A DNA stretch of 64,000 nucleotides from Stenotrophomonas sp. ESTM1D_MKCIP4_1 (GCF_003086895.1 NZ_CP026004.1:2144731-2208730), one strand, 5' to 3'. Counted from the first letter of the stretch, positions 31,925-41,200 are shown. The notes: generated by a model not told the origin, from the sequence alone. Program-made: numbers and translations.

Positions 31925-31954
31925 ATGCACCAGATCGCCGAGACCGAACGCTAG
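31925..31954 (+). CDS. Nine-codon upstream open frame with strong ribosome-binding site
   Basis: ATG 31925 to TAG 31954 encodes MHQIAETER, with AAGGAG 9 bp ahead. Immediately after the stop a hairpin forms (31955-31964 with 31977-31986), and GCCAAC in its loop (31969-31974) can pair with GTTGGC (31995-32000) just before the fusA2 ribosome-binding site (AGGA, 32006-32009). This layout resembles translational attenuators; function is inferred only. Confidence 0.35.
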   Translation: MHQIAETER

Positions 31955-32018
31955 CCGCGCGCCCTGTCGCCAACCGGGGTGCGCGGCCCTCGAAGTTGGC
32001 TTTGCAGGAACCTATCTC

Positions 32019-34055
32019 ATGAACACCCTGACCCTTTCCCGCCGTCGCAACCTCGGCATCATTGCCCACATCGACGCCGGCAAAACCACGCTGACCGAAC
32101 GCCTGCTGTGGAAAAGCGGCGAGATCCACCGCGTCGGCGAAGTGCACGATGGCAATGCCACCACCGATTTCTCGGCGATCGAGCGCGAACGCGGCATCAC
32201 CATCGGTGCGGCTGCCGTGCAGGCGCAATGGGCGCCGCGCGATCTGCCGCCGCATCGGCTGACCCTCATCGACACCCCCGGCCACATCGACTTCGCCATT
32301 GAAGTCGAGCGTTCGCTGCGCGTGCTTGACGGCGCCGTGGCGGTGTTCTCGGCCGTCGATGGCGTGCAGCCGCAGTCCGAAACCGTGTGGCGCCAGGCGC
32401 GCCGGCATCGTGTGCCGCTCATCGCCTTCGTCAACAAGATGGATCGCTTCGGCGCGTCGTTCGACCGTGTGCTGAAACAGCTGCAGGACAAGCTGCAGGC
32501 GCGGGCGTGGGCGCTGGGTGTGCCGCTGGGCAACGAAGGCGACTTCCATGGTTGGGTCGATCTGGTCGATGAGCGCGTGCTGCAGTGGCAGGACGCTGGC
32601 GTGGCATCCATCACCCCGTGGGGCGAGGACGAACGTGCGCAGTGGCAGGCCGAACGGCAGGCGCTCATCGAAGCCGTGGCGGACCACGACGACGTGCTGG
32701 CCACCGCGTGGCTGGAAGGCGCCGTGATCGACGCGGACATGCTGCGCGCGGCCATCCGCCGGGCAACGCTGGCCGGTGCCGGTGTGCCGGTGCTGGCAGG
32801 TGCGGCCTTCAAGGACAAGGGCATCGAAACGCTGCTGGATGCGGTGGTCGATTACCTGCCGTCGCCGCTGGATCGCCCCGCCGTCACTGCCCAGACCGAG
32901 CAGGGCGACGTGTCGCTGCCGCCGGACCCGGACGGTCCGCTGGCGGGCCTGCTGTTCAAGATCACCCACCAGCAGCACGGCGCGCTCAGCTTCGTGCGGC
33001 TGTACTCGGGCACCTTGAAGGTTGGTGACGCCATCGCCAGTTCGCAGCACCCGCAAGGGCGCCGCGTCAGCCGGCTGGTGCGCGTACAGGCGGACCAGAC
33101 CCACGACATCGAACAGGCCGTGGCCGGCGATATCGTCGCGGTGCTGGGCTGGAAGGATGCCGTCAGCGGTGAAACGCTGAGCGGGCGAGGGCAGCCGTTG
33201 CGCCTGGAAAGCATCCAGTCGCAGGCGCCGGTACTGGCCTGGCGGCTGGAGCCGGCACGTGCGGCCGACCTGATCCGCATGGCGCAGGGGCTGGCCAGCC
33301 TGGCCCAGGAAGACCCGTCGTTCAAGGTGGAAACCGAGCGCGACAGTGGTGAAACCCTGGTCTGGGGCATGGGCGAGCTGCACCTTGAGGTGATGGTCGA
33401 GCGCCTGCGCAGTGAGTGGAAGGTCGATGTCGGCGTTGGCGCGCCGCGCGTGGCCTACCAGGAAACGCCGTTGCGCGCGGTGTCCGGTGCGGTTGGCCGG
33501 GTGTCCAAGCAGAACGGTGGCCAGGGCCAGTTCGCCCATGTGGTGCTGGACGTGGTGCCGCGTGACGACGACCAAGTGGTGTTCAACGACCGCATCGTCG
33601 GTGGCGTCGTACCGCGCGGCTTCATCGCCGCAGTGGAAAAGGGTGTGCGTGCGGCGCTGACGACCGGGCCGCAGGGACATCCGGTGGTTGGCATCGAGAT
33701 CAGCCTGGTGGATGGTGAAACCCACGCCAAGGACTCCTCGGAAATGGCCTTCCACCGCGCAGGCGGCGAGGCGATCAAGGCCGCGCTGGCCACGGGCGGT
33801 ACGCAGCTGCTGGAACCGGTGATGGCAGTGACGGTGCATTCGCCGTCGGCCTCGGTGGGTGATGTGGTGGGCGACCTCAACCGTCGCCACGGCCGTATCG
33901 CTCGCATCGATGACCAGGAAGGTCGCGCCGAAGTCAGTGGTTTTGCGCCGCTGGCCAACCTGGTGGGTTACACCACCTCGCTGCGCTCGCTCAGCCAGGG
34001 GCGGGCCAGCAGTGAAGCGCATCTGCACGGGTATGAGCCGGTGCGCGCTGCGTGA
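32019..34055 (+). CDS. fusA2: Elongation factor G paralog (EF-G2)
   Basis: 678 residues from ATG 32019. All GTPase motifs are present: G1 AHIDAGKTTLTERL, G2 region ERERGITIGAA, G3 DTPGHIDF and G4 NKMD, followed by EF-G domains II to V. It differs from the housekeeping EF-G by short linkers and by standing alone rather than in the str operon (rpsL-rpsG-fusA-tuf). Paralogs of this sort can act in translocation, ribosome recycling or stress; which applies here is unknown. Expression may be controlled by the leader at 31658-31954. Confidence 0.92.
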   Translation: MNTLTLSRRRNLGIIAHIDAGKTTLTERLLWKSGEIHRVGEVHDGNATTDFSAIERERGITIGAAAVQAQWAPRDLPPHRLTLIDTPGHIDFAIEVERSLRVLDGAVAVFSAVDGVQPQSETVWRQARRHRVPLIAFVNKMDRFGASFDRVLKQLQDKLQARAWALGVPLGNEGDFHGWVDLVDERVLQWQDAGVASITPWGEDERAQWQAERQALIEAVADHDDVLATAWLEGAVIDADMLRAAIRRATLAGAGVPVLAGAAFKDKGIETLLDAVVDYLPSPLDRPAVTAQTEQGDVSLPPDPDGPLAGLLFKITHQQHGALSFVRLYSGTLKVGDAIASSQHPQGRRVSRLVRVQADQTHDIEQAVAGDIVAVLGWKDAVSGETLSGRGQPLRLESIQSQAPVLAWRLEPARAADLIRMAQGLASLAQEDPSFKVETERDSGETLVWGMGELHLEVMVERLRSEWKVDVGVGAPRVAYQETPLRAVSGAVGRVSKQNGGQGQFAHVVLDVVPRDDDQVVFNDRIVGGVVPRGFIAAVEKGVRAALTTGPQGHPVVGIEISLVDGETHAKDSSEMAFHRAGGEAIKAALATGGTQLLEPVMAVTVHSPSASVGDVVGDLNRRHGRIARIDDQEGRAEVSGFAPLANLVGYTTSLRSLSQGRASSEAHLHGYEPVRAA

Positions 34056-34065
34056 TGCATCGAGG

Positions 34066-34093
34066 GGGAGCCCGTTCGCGGGCTCCCTTTTTT
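34066..34093 (+). terminator. Rho-independent terminator of fusA2
   Basis: Nine-base stem GGGAGCCCG / CGGGCTCCC with a TTCG loop followed by six T. A SMAG copy (ATCCACGCATGGCGTGGAT, CTACC) follows at 34111-34134. Confidence 0.92.
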
Positions 34094-34259
34094 GCTTTTT
34101 GGGAAGGCGTATCCACGCATGGCGTGGATCTACCGGAGATGGGGGTGGATGGGTTTTTGCGCGTTGCAATGCAACAAAACTGCAGAAAAAGCTGGATTAA
34201 AGTGATGCCTCACGATAAATTGCGCACCCCCAGTTGATTTGCCGCCGACCGCACCCGCC

Positions 34260-34532
34260 ATGCGTGATGACAATGACCCCGGAACCCTGGAGCTGACCCT
34301 GCCGCGCAAGCGCGGTCGGCCGCCCAAGTTCGGGTACGCCATGAGCGATGCGCAGCGCGCTGCACGTTACCGTGCACGCAGGGCAGGGCAGGCGAACCAT
34401 GCCGATGTGCGCTCGTGCAGCGACATGGTGCTGCTGGACAAGATCCGCGCGGCCGTCAGTGCCCGCGACACCGAACTGGCCGGCTTCCTGGTGCACGTTC
34501 TGTGGCAGCGTTACCCGCTGCAGCTCAAATAA
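34260..34532 (+). CDS. Small basic protein with an AT-hook-like motif
   Basis: 90 residues from ATG 34260 (a TTG at 34239 is possible). PRKRGRPPKFG resembles an AT-hook or GRP-type minor-groove binding motif and is followed by a basic helix (DAQRAARYRARRAG) and a hydrophobic C-terminal helix. This suggests a nucleic-acid-binding protein. No clear ribosome-binding site. I do not recognise the family. Confidence 0.55.
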   Translation: MRDDNDPGTLELTLPRKRGRPPKFGYAMSDAQRAARYRARRAGQANHADVRSCSDMVLLDKIRAAVSARDTELAGFLVHVLWQRYPLQLK

Positions 34533-34643
34533 TTCAGTGTCAGGGTGGCTCTTGCCACCCGGCTTGTTGATAATGCGGGATTCAGGTTGTTCCCGCTGGC
34601 GCGCCCGGGATGGCAGGCGTGCATGTTCGACATGGCTTTGACG

Positions 34644-35399
34644 ATGACCACCACCAGCGACACCACCACCGAAGCTGCACAGAGCGGCGCACCCCTGTTC
34701 TACACCCGCCCGGTGCCGCTGCAGGCCGATGTGCATGCCGATGTGCGCATCCTGCCGGGCAAGCTGGAGTTCGCTGCCAGCAGCAACTCGATCCCGCTGG
34801 TGCTCGGCGAATTCTCGCTGGCGCTGCATCACTTCCCGATCCTGTTCGCTGGCCCGACCGCCGTGCCGATGGCCGCTGTCGGCATCACCACCGAAAATCT
34901 GTTCATCACCGATGGCCTGTGGTCGGATGAAGCCTACATCCCGGCCTATCTGCGTCGTCACCCCTTCATCTTCATCGATACCGGCGCGGACAACGACTTC
35001 CTGCTGGGCATCGACGAAGAAAGCCCGCGCATCGTGCGTGGCGGCGACGAAGGCCAGCCGCTGTTCGTCGATGGCAAGGCCACCGACATCGTGCAGCAGG
35101 CGCTGGAGTTCTGCGGCCAGTTCACCCGCGAACACGAACAGACCCGTGCGTTCTCCAAGGCACTGCTGGAAAACGACCTGCTGGTCGAACGCAATGCCAC
35201 CATCCGCCTGCCGGACGGCCGCGAGTTCAACCTCAATGGTTTCTTCGTGGTGGACGTGGAGAAGTTCGTCGCCCTGCCGGATGCCACGGTGGTCGAATGG
35301 CACCGCAGCGGTTGGCTGGCCCTGATCCACCAGCACCTGATGTCGCTGGGTCGCTTCAACGATCTGACCCGTCGCCAGGCCGAGCGTAACGCCGCCTGA
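34644..35399 (+). CDS. SapC family protein
   Basis: 251 residues if started at ATG 34644; ATGs at 34623 and 34632 are in frame and none has a clear ribosome-binding site. The order matches SapC-type proteins: FAASSNSIPLVLGEFSLALHHFPILF, ITTENLFITDG, YIPAYLRRHPFIFIDTG and a C-terminal LALIHQHLMSLGRFNDL. First named for an S-layer secretion-linked gene in Campylobacter; the activity is not known. Convergent with the sensor kinase at 35401 with a one-base gap. Confidence 0.82.
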   Translation: MTTTSDTTTEAAQSGAPLFYTRPVPLQADVHADVRILPGKLEFAASSNSIPLVLGEFSLALHHFPILFAGPTAVPMAAVGITTENLFITDGLWSDEAYIPAYLRRHPFIFIDTGADNDFLLGIDEESPRIVRGGDEGQPLFVDGKATDIVQQALEFCGQFTREHEQTRAFSKALLENDLLVERNATIRLPDGREFNLNGFFVVDVEKFVALPDATVVEWHRSGWLALIHQHLMSLGRFNDLTRRQAERNAA

Positions 35400-35400
35400 G

Positions 35401-37716
35401 TCACAGCTCTGGCGCGGCGCCCAGCGCACCGCGCCAGACCAGCAGCACCCGCAGCAGCCGCCGTGCCTCGGACCAGTCCGGCACGGCGGCGTTGCCCACG
35501 CCCCACAATTCCCCCGCCACGTCCTGCATGGCCGCCATGCCGCGCATCTGCAGCACGCCCTGCAGGCGGTGCGCGTGATGCCGCAGCAGCTGCGCATCCT
35601 CCCCATCCACCGCCGCCTGCAACTGCGCCAGCCCGGCACGGATATCCTCTTCGTAATCGGCCAACAACTGCGGCGGCAGTTGGCCAGCTGTTGGCAAGCC
35701 GGCGTCGGTTCTTTCCAGCGCGGCCAGCAGCTGCTCTATCTGCAGTGGCTTGGTCAGTACCTGGTCGAATCCCGCATGCCGGCAGCGTTCCAGATGGTCA
35801 TCGCCACTGTGTGCCGACAGTGCAAACAAGCGTGTGCGATGGGCCTGCATGCCTTCCAGTTCGCGCAGCTGCGCGGCCAGCGCATAGCCATCCATCGCGT
35901 CCAGCTGTATATCCAGCAACACGACCGAGGCCGGCGAGGCCGCCTGGCGAGCGAGTGCCGCAGCGGGGCCGTCGGCCTCCTGCACCTGGGCGCCCAGCAG
36001 CAGCAGTCGTTCGGCGATCACCTTGCGATTGAGTGCATGATCCTCCACCAGCAGCACCCGCAATCCGCTCAGGGGTGCCAGCGCATCCGCCCGCCCATCC
36101 TCAAGTACATCGTCATCCAGCATCCGTACCGGCACGCGCAGGGTGAAGCGGCTACCGCGTCCGTGCACGCTGTGCGCGTCCAGCTTGCCGCCCATCGCCT
36201 GTGCCAGCTGGCGGCAGATCGACAGACCCAGGCCACTACCGCCGCGCTCACGACCACCATCAGCCTGCCGATAAGGCGAGAACAGCCCGGCCATCTGTGC
36301 AGGGGGAATGCCGATGCCACTATCAACCACCTCGATCTGCAGCTGAGCGGGCTCGGCGGCCGCGTCCAGTTCAACGCGAAGGTCCACGCCGCCAACGTCG
36401 GTGAACTTGAGAGCGTTGCCCAGCAGATTGTCCAGAATCTGACGCAGGCACTCCGGATCGATCAGAACCGGCGGCAGGGTGTCCTTGCAATGCAACCGCA
36501 GACTGAGGCGCTTCTGCTGGGCCTGTGGCATGGCCGTGTTCAGCGCCTGCGTGCACATCGCAGCCACAGCGCACGGTTCCGGCCGCGGCTGGAAAGTGCC
36601 GCTGGCCAGTCGCGAAAAATCCAGGGCGCGATTGAGCAGCCGGCGCAGGCTCTGTCCAGCCGTTGCGGCGATCGATGCCAGCTCCTGCGCACCGGCAGGA
36701 AGGGCTGATTGGCACAGCAGGTCGACCGCCGTCACCATGGCCTGCGCCGCATTGCGCACTTCATGATTGACCATGCTCGAGGCATGGGCCTGCTCGCGCT
36801 TGCGGGCCCGCGCGCGCCGGCGCTTATGTCGGGCCAGGTGCATCAGCACAAGCAGGGCCGACGCGGCGGCCACTACTGCTGGCACCAGCCAGCGGGCCGA
36901 GATGGATGCGGTGCCCTGGAGGCCATCGCTCAGTGTCTGCCGGGCCCAGTGCTGCAGCAGCGCCGCATGCTCTTCAATGCTGATCTGCTGCAGGGCCAGT
37001 TCGATGCGGTCGAGCAGGTGCTGGTCCGTGTGCCGGGCCAGCAGGTGAAGCTCCTGGGGGAACTGGCCACGCATCGCCTGCAGCCGCAGGCTGGATCGGT
37101 AGTCGCGCCGGAACACCGGGCGCAGGCTCGCTTCCAGGCCAATGGCCGCGTCTGCCGCGCCCGCTTCAACCATGGCCAGTGCAGCGTGCATGTTGGGCGC
37201 AGCCAGAATCTTTACGTCCGGATGGCGCTCGGCCATCCAGGCGGGGTAGGGGCCACCATCCACGGCCACCAGCGCCAGATTGCGCAGGTTGCCCGCATCG
37301 TGGGGCAGGGTGCTGTCCATCCGCCCGGCCAATACGGTGTCGCCGCCGCGGAATGGGCGTGATTGAATCAGGCCGGGGCAGGGCAGAGGCACATCGCTGG
37401 TCGAACCCTGCACCAGCACCAGGTCGGCCTGGCCTGCACAGACGGCAGTGGTGGCAGCCAGTGTGCTGTCGTGTGGCAGCTCGATGAAGGACAGGCCGGA
37501 ATGCTGCGTCACCAATTTCGCATAACGATGGGCAATGGTCGGCGGCGTATCGGGATGTGCCTGATCGGGGAACGGTCGCAGCACCGGGCCAGTTGCGACA
37601 CGCACCCCGCGCCCTTCGTGCCAGGGTTGCGACTGGGGCGCCTCGATCGTGGCGCTGGCCAGCAGGCACAGGGACAGCGCTGCAGTGGCCAGGCGCGCCC
37701 ACCTCATACAGGTCAT
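35401..37716 (-). CDS. BvgS-like hybrid sensor histidine kinase
   Basis: 771 residues from ATG 37716, overlapping the regulator stop (ATGA). A signal peptide, then a periplasmic solute-binding (SBP_bac_3/Venus flytrap) domain to about residue 270, then one membrane segment (WLVPAVVAAASALLVLMHLA). HisKA has SMVNHEVRN with the phosphorylated His; HATPase has NALKFTD, VDSGIGI and GSGLGL. A receiver follows (VLLVEDHALN, Asp in LLDIQLDAMDG), then a C-terminal HPt domain with HHAHRLQG. This is the complete His-Asp-His chain of unorthodox kinases passing phosphate to the adjacent regulator. Confidence 0.92.
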   Translation of the reverse strand: MTCMRWARLATAALSLCLLASATIEAPQSQPWHEGRGVRVATGPVLRPFPDQAHPDTPPTIAHRYAKLVTQHSGLSFIELPHDSTLAATTAVCAGQADLVLVQGSTSDVPLPCPGLIQSRPFRGGDTVLAGRMDSTLPHDAGNLRNLALVAVDGGPYPAWMAERHPDVKILAAPNMHAALAMVEAGAADAAIGLEASLRPVFRRDYRSSLRLQAMRGQFPQELHLLARHTDQHLLDRIELALQQISIEEHAALLQHWARQTLSDGLQGTASISARWLVPAVVAAASALLVLMHLARHKRRRARARKREQAHASSMVNHEVRNAAQAMVTAVDLLCQSALPAGAQELASIAATAGQSLRRLLNRALDFSRLASGTFQPRPEPCAVAAMCTQALNTAMPQAQQKRLSLRLHCKDTLPPVLIDPECLRQILDNLLGNALKFTDVGGVDLRVELDAAAEPAQLQIEVVDSGIGIPPAQMAGLFSPYRQADGGRERGGSGLGLSICRQLAQAMGGKLDAHSVHGRGSRFTLRVPVRMLDDDVLEDGRADALAPLSGLRVLLVEDHALNRKVIAERLLLLGAQVQEADGPAAALARQAASPASVVLLDIQLDAMDGYALAAQLRELEGMQAHRTRLFALSAHSGDDHLERCRHAGFDQVLTKPLQIEQLLAALERTDAGLPTAGQLPPQLLADYEEDIRAGLAQLQAAVDGEDAQLLRHHAHRLQGVLQMRGMAAMQDVAGELWGVGNAAVPDWSEARRLLRVLLVWRGALGAAPEL

Positions 37717-38381
37717 AGCACCTCCAGTTGGGTGCGCATTGCGTAGAACTCTGCGTCGTTGCGCAGCCCGAGCTTTCGCAGTGCGGAGCTCTTCTGCGTA
37801 CTGACCGTCTTGATGCTTCGGTGGCGCTGCAGCGCAATTTCCGACACCGTTTTTCCTTCCAGCAGCAGATGCAGTACTTCGCGCTCGTTGCGGCTGAGGG
37901 GTTCGCGCGTTGTGGGTACCTTGCAGCCGGGCGGCAGCCGCCAGAGTCCCTGTGAGACCCGGATGACGGCGTCGGAGAGTTCCGCCAGTAGCTCGCTTTT
38001 GTGGACAAAGCCGCTGATGCCGGCATCGAGCAGCACGTGGATGCTGGCATTCGACGACTGCCCGGCGAACGCCAGCAGCGAAACCAGTGGTGCACATTCG
38101 CGCAGTTTCACAACCAGTTCCGGGCCGGACAGGTCATCCAAGCCCAGAGTGATGTCGATGATGGCCACATCCACGGGGTTGTGCGCCAGGTGCTGCAGCA
38201 GCGGTTCGCTGTGGCCGTGGCTGGCGACGATCTGGAAGCGCGGGTCTGCGCCAAGGTGCAGCTCGACACCGCGTCGGACAACGTCATGATCGTCGAGCAG
38301 CGCCAACCGGAGCGGAGGCAGTGCTGGGAGTCCATCCATGCGCGGTGAGGTGATCTTCGCCCACAGGGGCGTGACACCCAT
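37713..38381 (-). CDS. NarL/FixJ-type response regulator (BvgA/EvgA-like)
   Basis: 222 residues from ATG 38381; ATG 38339 (15th codon) is an alternative and lies right at the receiver domain. The receiver has DDHDVV, the phospho-acceptor Asp in VAIIDITLG and the conserved Lys in GFVHKSE. The LuxR-type helix-turn-helix is LSRNEREVLHLLLEGKTVSEIAL followed by SIKTVSTQKSSALRKLG. Cotranscribed with and upstream of the sensor kinase. Confidence 0.92.
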   Translation of the reverse strand: MGVTPLWAKITSPRMDGLPALPPLRLALLDDHDVVRRGVELHLGADPRFQIVASHGHSEPLLQHLAHNPVDVAIIDITLGLDDLSGPELVVKLRECAPLVSLLAFAGQSSNASIHVLLDAGISGFVHKSELLAELSDAVIRVSQGLWRLPPGCKVPTTREPLSRNEREVLHLLLEGKTVSEIALQRHRSIKTVSTQKSSALRKLGLRNDAEFYAMRTQLEVL

Positions 38382-38962
38382 TCTGGCGCCGCCGTCGCGG
38401 CGTGCATCGAATTTGTACGATTTTTGCGATTATTCCTATGCGATGGACTCGGATGCGACGGGCTGGGTTGATGGTGGCGCGTCCTGAGTCTTGAAATCTG
38501 AGGGTCAAGGCCCTGCATGGGCGGTCAGAATTCAAGCAAATTCAGGTCATTAACGTGACGCGTCACGCCGGAATGGACTGTGTTGGCGTCTGGCGGTGGG
38601 TGCTGGTCCGCGATGGCTGTTGTGCACGGCTGCTGGTGGAATGAGGTTGGCTGGGCCAGCGGGATCTGCAGGCTCGAAGCCAGGTGCCTGGCTGGCCGAG
38701 CGCTGGGCTCGGTCCGGCTGACGGATGGCCGGTGCATTGGATTGGCACGGCGTAGCCCGATGCCATCGAGAAGCGACGGGAACGCTGGGGTGGCCGACGC
38801 GCCGCGCTGGATGGACCGCTGAGGTTTCGACCGCAGGCCGGAATGCCGGGGAAGATGCGGGGGATACATCTACGACCAGACGATCGAGACTGTGGGTGCT
38901 CAGAGGGCATCATCTGTGTTGAACGGATCGGAAGCCTGTCGGGTGAGTCCCAGCTGTCCTTT
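38382..38962. other. Gene-free stretch between the response regulator and dif
   Basis: About 580 bp without a convincing gene. The open frames present have no ribosome-binding sites, no recognisable domains and poor codon bias. It probably holds the promoter of the regulator/kinase operon next to 38381. Confidence 0.6.
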
Positions 38963-38990
38963 ATTGAACATAATATACATTATGCGAAAT
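38963..38990 (-). other. XerCD recombination site dif (chromosome terminus)
   Basis: Read on the minus strand: XerC arm ATTTCGCATAA, central TGTATA, XerD arm TTATGTTCAAT. Against the gammaproteobacterial dif consensus 27 of 28 positions agree, the only mismatch being an A-to-C in the XerD arm. XerC/XerD, activated by FtsK, resolve chromosome dimers here. GGGNAGGG octamers in the window change strand at this point, which supports the genuine chromosomal site rather than a mobile dif-like module. Filamentous phages of Xanthomonadaceae also use dif for integration, but no phage gene was seen. Confidence 0.95.
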
Positions 38991-39039
38991 GATGGATTCG
39001 TTTCAGCTTGCCTGCTCTCAGGCCTGCTGCACCGTCCAG

Positions 39040-39750
39040 CTACTTTGCCACTTTCGCTTCTGTAGCTGCTTTTCGCTTGATCTCGATTGTCTTGACGTCG
39101 CCAGCCGGAACCAGGGTCGTGGCCTTCTGGCCAGGGTCCCAGAGCGCGTAAGTGTCTCCAAGTCGCCCGATCAGATTCAGCCCACCACGAGCGCCAGCTT
39201 CTGTGCTGACGGTTGCCGTGTACGTTCCGCCACCATTGGCGATCTTTCCTGCGCGCTCGTAGCCAAGCCAGCCGGAGGCGATTGACACATAGACCGCCAT
39301 CACCAGAAAGTAAATCAGCCACGGCGATTCCTTCACCGCGCGCGGAACTACAGGCGAGAGCTGTACCGCCACGGCGCACGCAATGGTCAAGACCATTCCA
39401 ATCAAGATGGGCCACGCATTGGCCCACCAGATGAGCGCGCCCAGTGCGCCAAAGAAAGCAACCGGAGACAGCCACGCGCGAAGCGGCCCCTTGGTGGTCT
39501 CCTCTGTCAGTCGCGCCTCAATCCATCCGCCCAGCAGCATTGCCATGGCCATCAGGAACAAGGCGACACCCATGGCTGCCAGTCCCGCCAGCGTCAACTC
39601 GCTTACTGCAACGAACTGGAATGGGTCCAAGCCAAAACGTCCCCAGAAGGACTTCAGATAGAGCGAGCCTTGAACAAGACCGAAGGTGGCAAGAGCGGAG
39701 CCCCATCCGGCGACGCTGGCCAGCGTAAACTCTCTTTCTGCACGTTCCAT
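39040..39750 (-). CDS. Integral membrane protein of unknown function
   Basis: 236 residues from ATG 39750. About five membrane segments (near residues 12-30, 46-72, 92-110, 112-130 and 143-162) are followed by a soluble C-terminal domain of about 70 residues (GGTYTATVSTEAG, GRLGDTYALWDPGQKATTLVP) that looks beta-rich. Codon choice is clearly less GC-biased than in neighbours to the left. Its stop lies 50 bp from dif. No family recognised. Confidence 0.7.
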   Translation of the reverse strand: MERAEREFTLASVAGWGSALATFGLVQGSLYLKSFWGRFGLDPFQFVAVSELTLAGLAAMGVALFLMAMAMLLGGWIEARLTEETTKGPLRAWLSPVAFFGALGALIWWANAWPILIGMVLTIACAVAVQLSPVVPRAVKESPWLIYFLVMAVYVSIASGWLGYERAGKIANGGGTYTATVSTEAGARGGLNLIGRLGDTYALWDPGQKATTLVPAGDVKTIEIKRKAATEAKVAK

Positions 39751-39958
39751 GCATTTCCTTCCAGTGGATGGCCGATAAGTCCCGCCGATAGCCGATTGTA
39801 ATGGTCAGAATCAGCAGGATGCCTCTTAGAGGCACGCCCTGCTCCCCTGCCCTCAATCGCCTACGTTACGCACTCGATCCAAGGCGCGGCATCGGTCAGC
39901 TCCTGCAGATTGGAAGCGCTGGCTGGTCCTTGCCGATTGATGCCGCTAGAGTTGGGAA

Positions 39959-40537
39959 ATGATCATTCTGGTACGACATGCTGAGAGTGCAGCCAACGCT
40001 GGGCTGCCCACTGATAGCCCTGATGGCATTGCCCTCACCGCATTGGGTGAGCGGCAGGCTGGTGACTTCGCAAAGGAATGGGCTGTTCGACCATCGGCGA
40101 TTGTCAGCTCCCCATTTCTGAGGGCGATGCAAACGGCAGAACCGCTTGCTCGGCGATTCGACCTGCCGGTGGAGACGGCGTCCGTGCAGGAATTTACCTA
40201 TCTCTCTCCGTCGAAGTGTATTGGAACGACCGCTGCGTCCAGGCGTGCGTGGGTGCTGGAGTATTGGGATCTAAGCGATCCCGATCTCCGCGACGGCCCC
40301 GGCGCTGAAACGTTCCGTGAGTTTGTTGAACGGGCCAGGGGCTTCCTGGTCAGTGCGGGTTCGCGCAGCTCTGGGAATGTCATCGTCTTCTGCCATGGCC
40401 AGTTCATGCAGATGGTGCGCTGGCTTCAGGAAGAGCCGGCGCGGCCGGTCGATTCCGAATCAATGCGCCACTTCAGGGCAATGGATCTGGAGCGGCAAGT
40501 CAAGCACTGCCAGCAATATCAGCTCGTTGCTGGGTGA
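39959..40537 (+). CDS. Histidine phosphatase (phosphoglycerate mutase-like) family protein
   Basis: 192 residues. The phospho-His motif RHAES sits at residues 6-10 and the second catalytic His in VIVFCHGQF; SPFLRAMQTAE is also diagnostic. Such enzymes dephosphorylate varied small molecules or proteins; the substrate is unknown. Third codon positions are near 50% G+C, unlike core genes here, suggesting recent acquisition. Confidence 0.85.
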   Translation: MIILVRHAESAANAGLPTDSPDGIALTALGERQAGDFAKEWAVRPSAIVSSPFLRAMQTAEPLARRFDLPVETASVQEFTYLSPSKCIGTTAASRRAWVLEYWDLSDPDLRDGPGAETFREFVERARGFLVSAGSRSSGNVIVFCHGQFMQMVRWLQEEPARPVDSESMRHFRAMDLERQVKHCQQYQLVAG

Positions 40538-40681
40538 GCCACGCGCTTCCTTGCGGCTGTCTTCTACCCGACAGGTTGCCGGGTCGTACGCCCTACTCTG
40601 CTTCGGGGTTGCCAGCGCTGGCTGCTCGCTGTACTACTAAAAAAGGGCTTGGGGGGCGTCGCCCTCGCCCGCCCCTCATCA

Positions 40682-41200
40682 CTAGAACATCGTGTTGTCG
40701 TTGGCCGCGTGTTCCGGAACGTTCTGGATGACGTCCCAATGCTCGACGATATGCCCGTCCGCCACCCGGAAAATGTTCACGATGGCGCGCCCGCGGTCGT
40801 CCGGAGACAGGCGGGAATGAACATGGACGAATACCAGATCGCCATCGACGGCAGAGCGGATGACTTCCGCGCGGGCCAGCGGGTATTGCTGGAACACCTT
40901 GGCAAAGGCGTCTACAAGTGCCTTGCGGCCGTCGGGGTAGCCAGGGTTGTGCTGCACATAGCCGGGCGCAACCAGTCGGTCAGCGGCGCCAAGGTCATGG
41001 TCGTTGAAGAACGTCTGCTGGAATTCCAGCACGATCCGCCGGTTCTGCTCTGCCTGTGCCGTGGTGCATGACGGCGCGGTACGGGCGTCCACGGCGGGCT
41101 GTGCGGCGCTCGCGCTGCCCGCGACCAGCAGTGCGACGACACACCAGGCGCGCGATGCGCGACGGAACACGTTGGAGGCGGGCGGGCTGGCTGAGAGCAT
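40682..41200 (-). CDS. Exported SnoaL/NTF2-like protein
   Basis: 172 residues from ATG 41200. An N-terminal signal peptide (AWCVVALLVAGSASA) leads to a SnoaL-like domain: NRRIVLEFQQTFFNDHDLGAAD, YVQHNPGYPDGR, DLVFVHVHSRLSPDD, IVNIFRVADGHIVEHWDVIQ. Family members are cyclases, isomerases or ligand binders; no specific function can be given. Confidence 0.85.
   Translation of the reverse strand: MLSASPPASNVFRRASRAWCVVALLVAGSASAAQPAVDARTAPSCTTAQAEQNRRIVLEFQQTFFNDHDLGAADRLVAPGYVQHNPGYPDGRKALVDAFAKVFQQYPLARAEVIRSAVDGDLVFVHVHSRLSPDDRGRAIVNIFRVADGHIVEHWDVIQNVPEHAANDNTMF

Noticed and set aside
31893..34169. 758-codon open frame on the minus strand
   Set aside because: Antisense to the EF-G paralog; no recognisable domain.
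38525..38913. Open frames of 80-116 codons next to dif
   Set aside because: No ribosome-binding site, no domain and no codon bias; overlapping on both strands.
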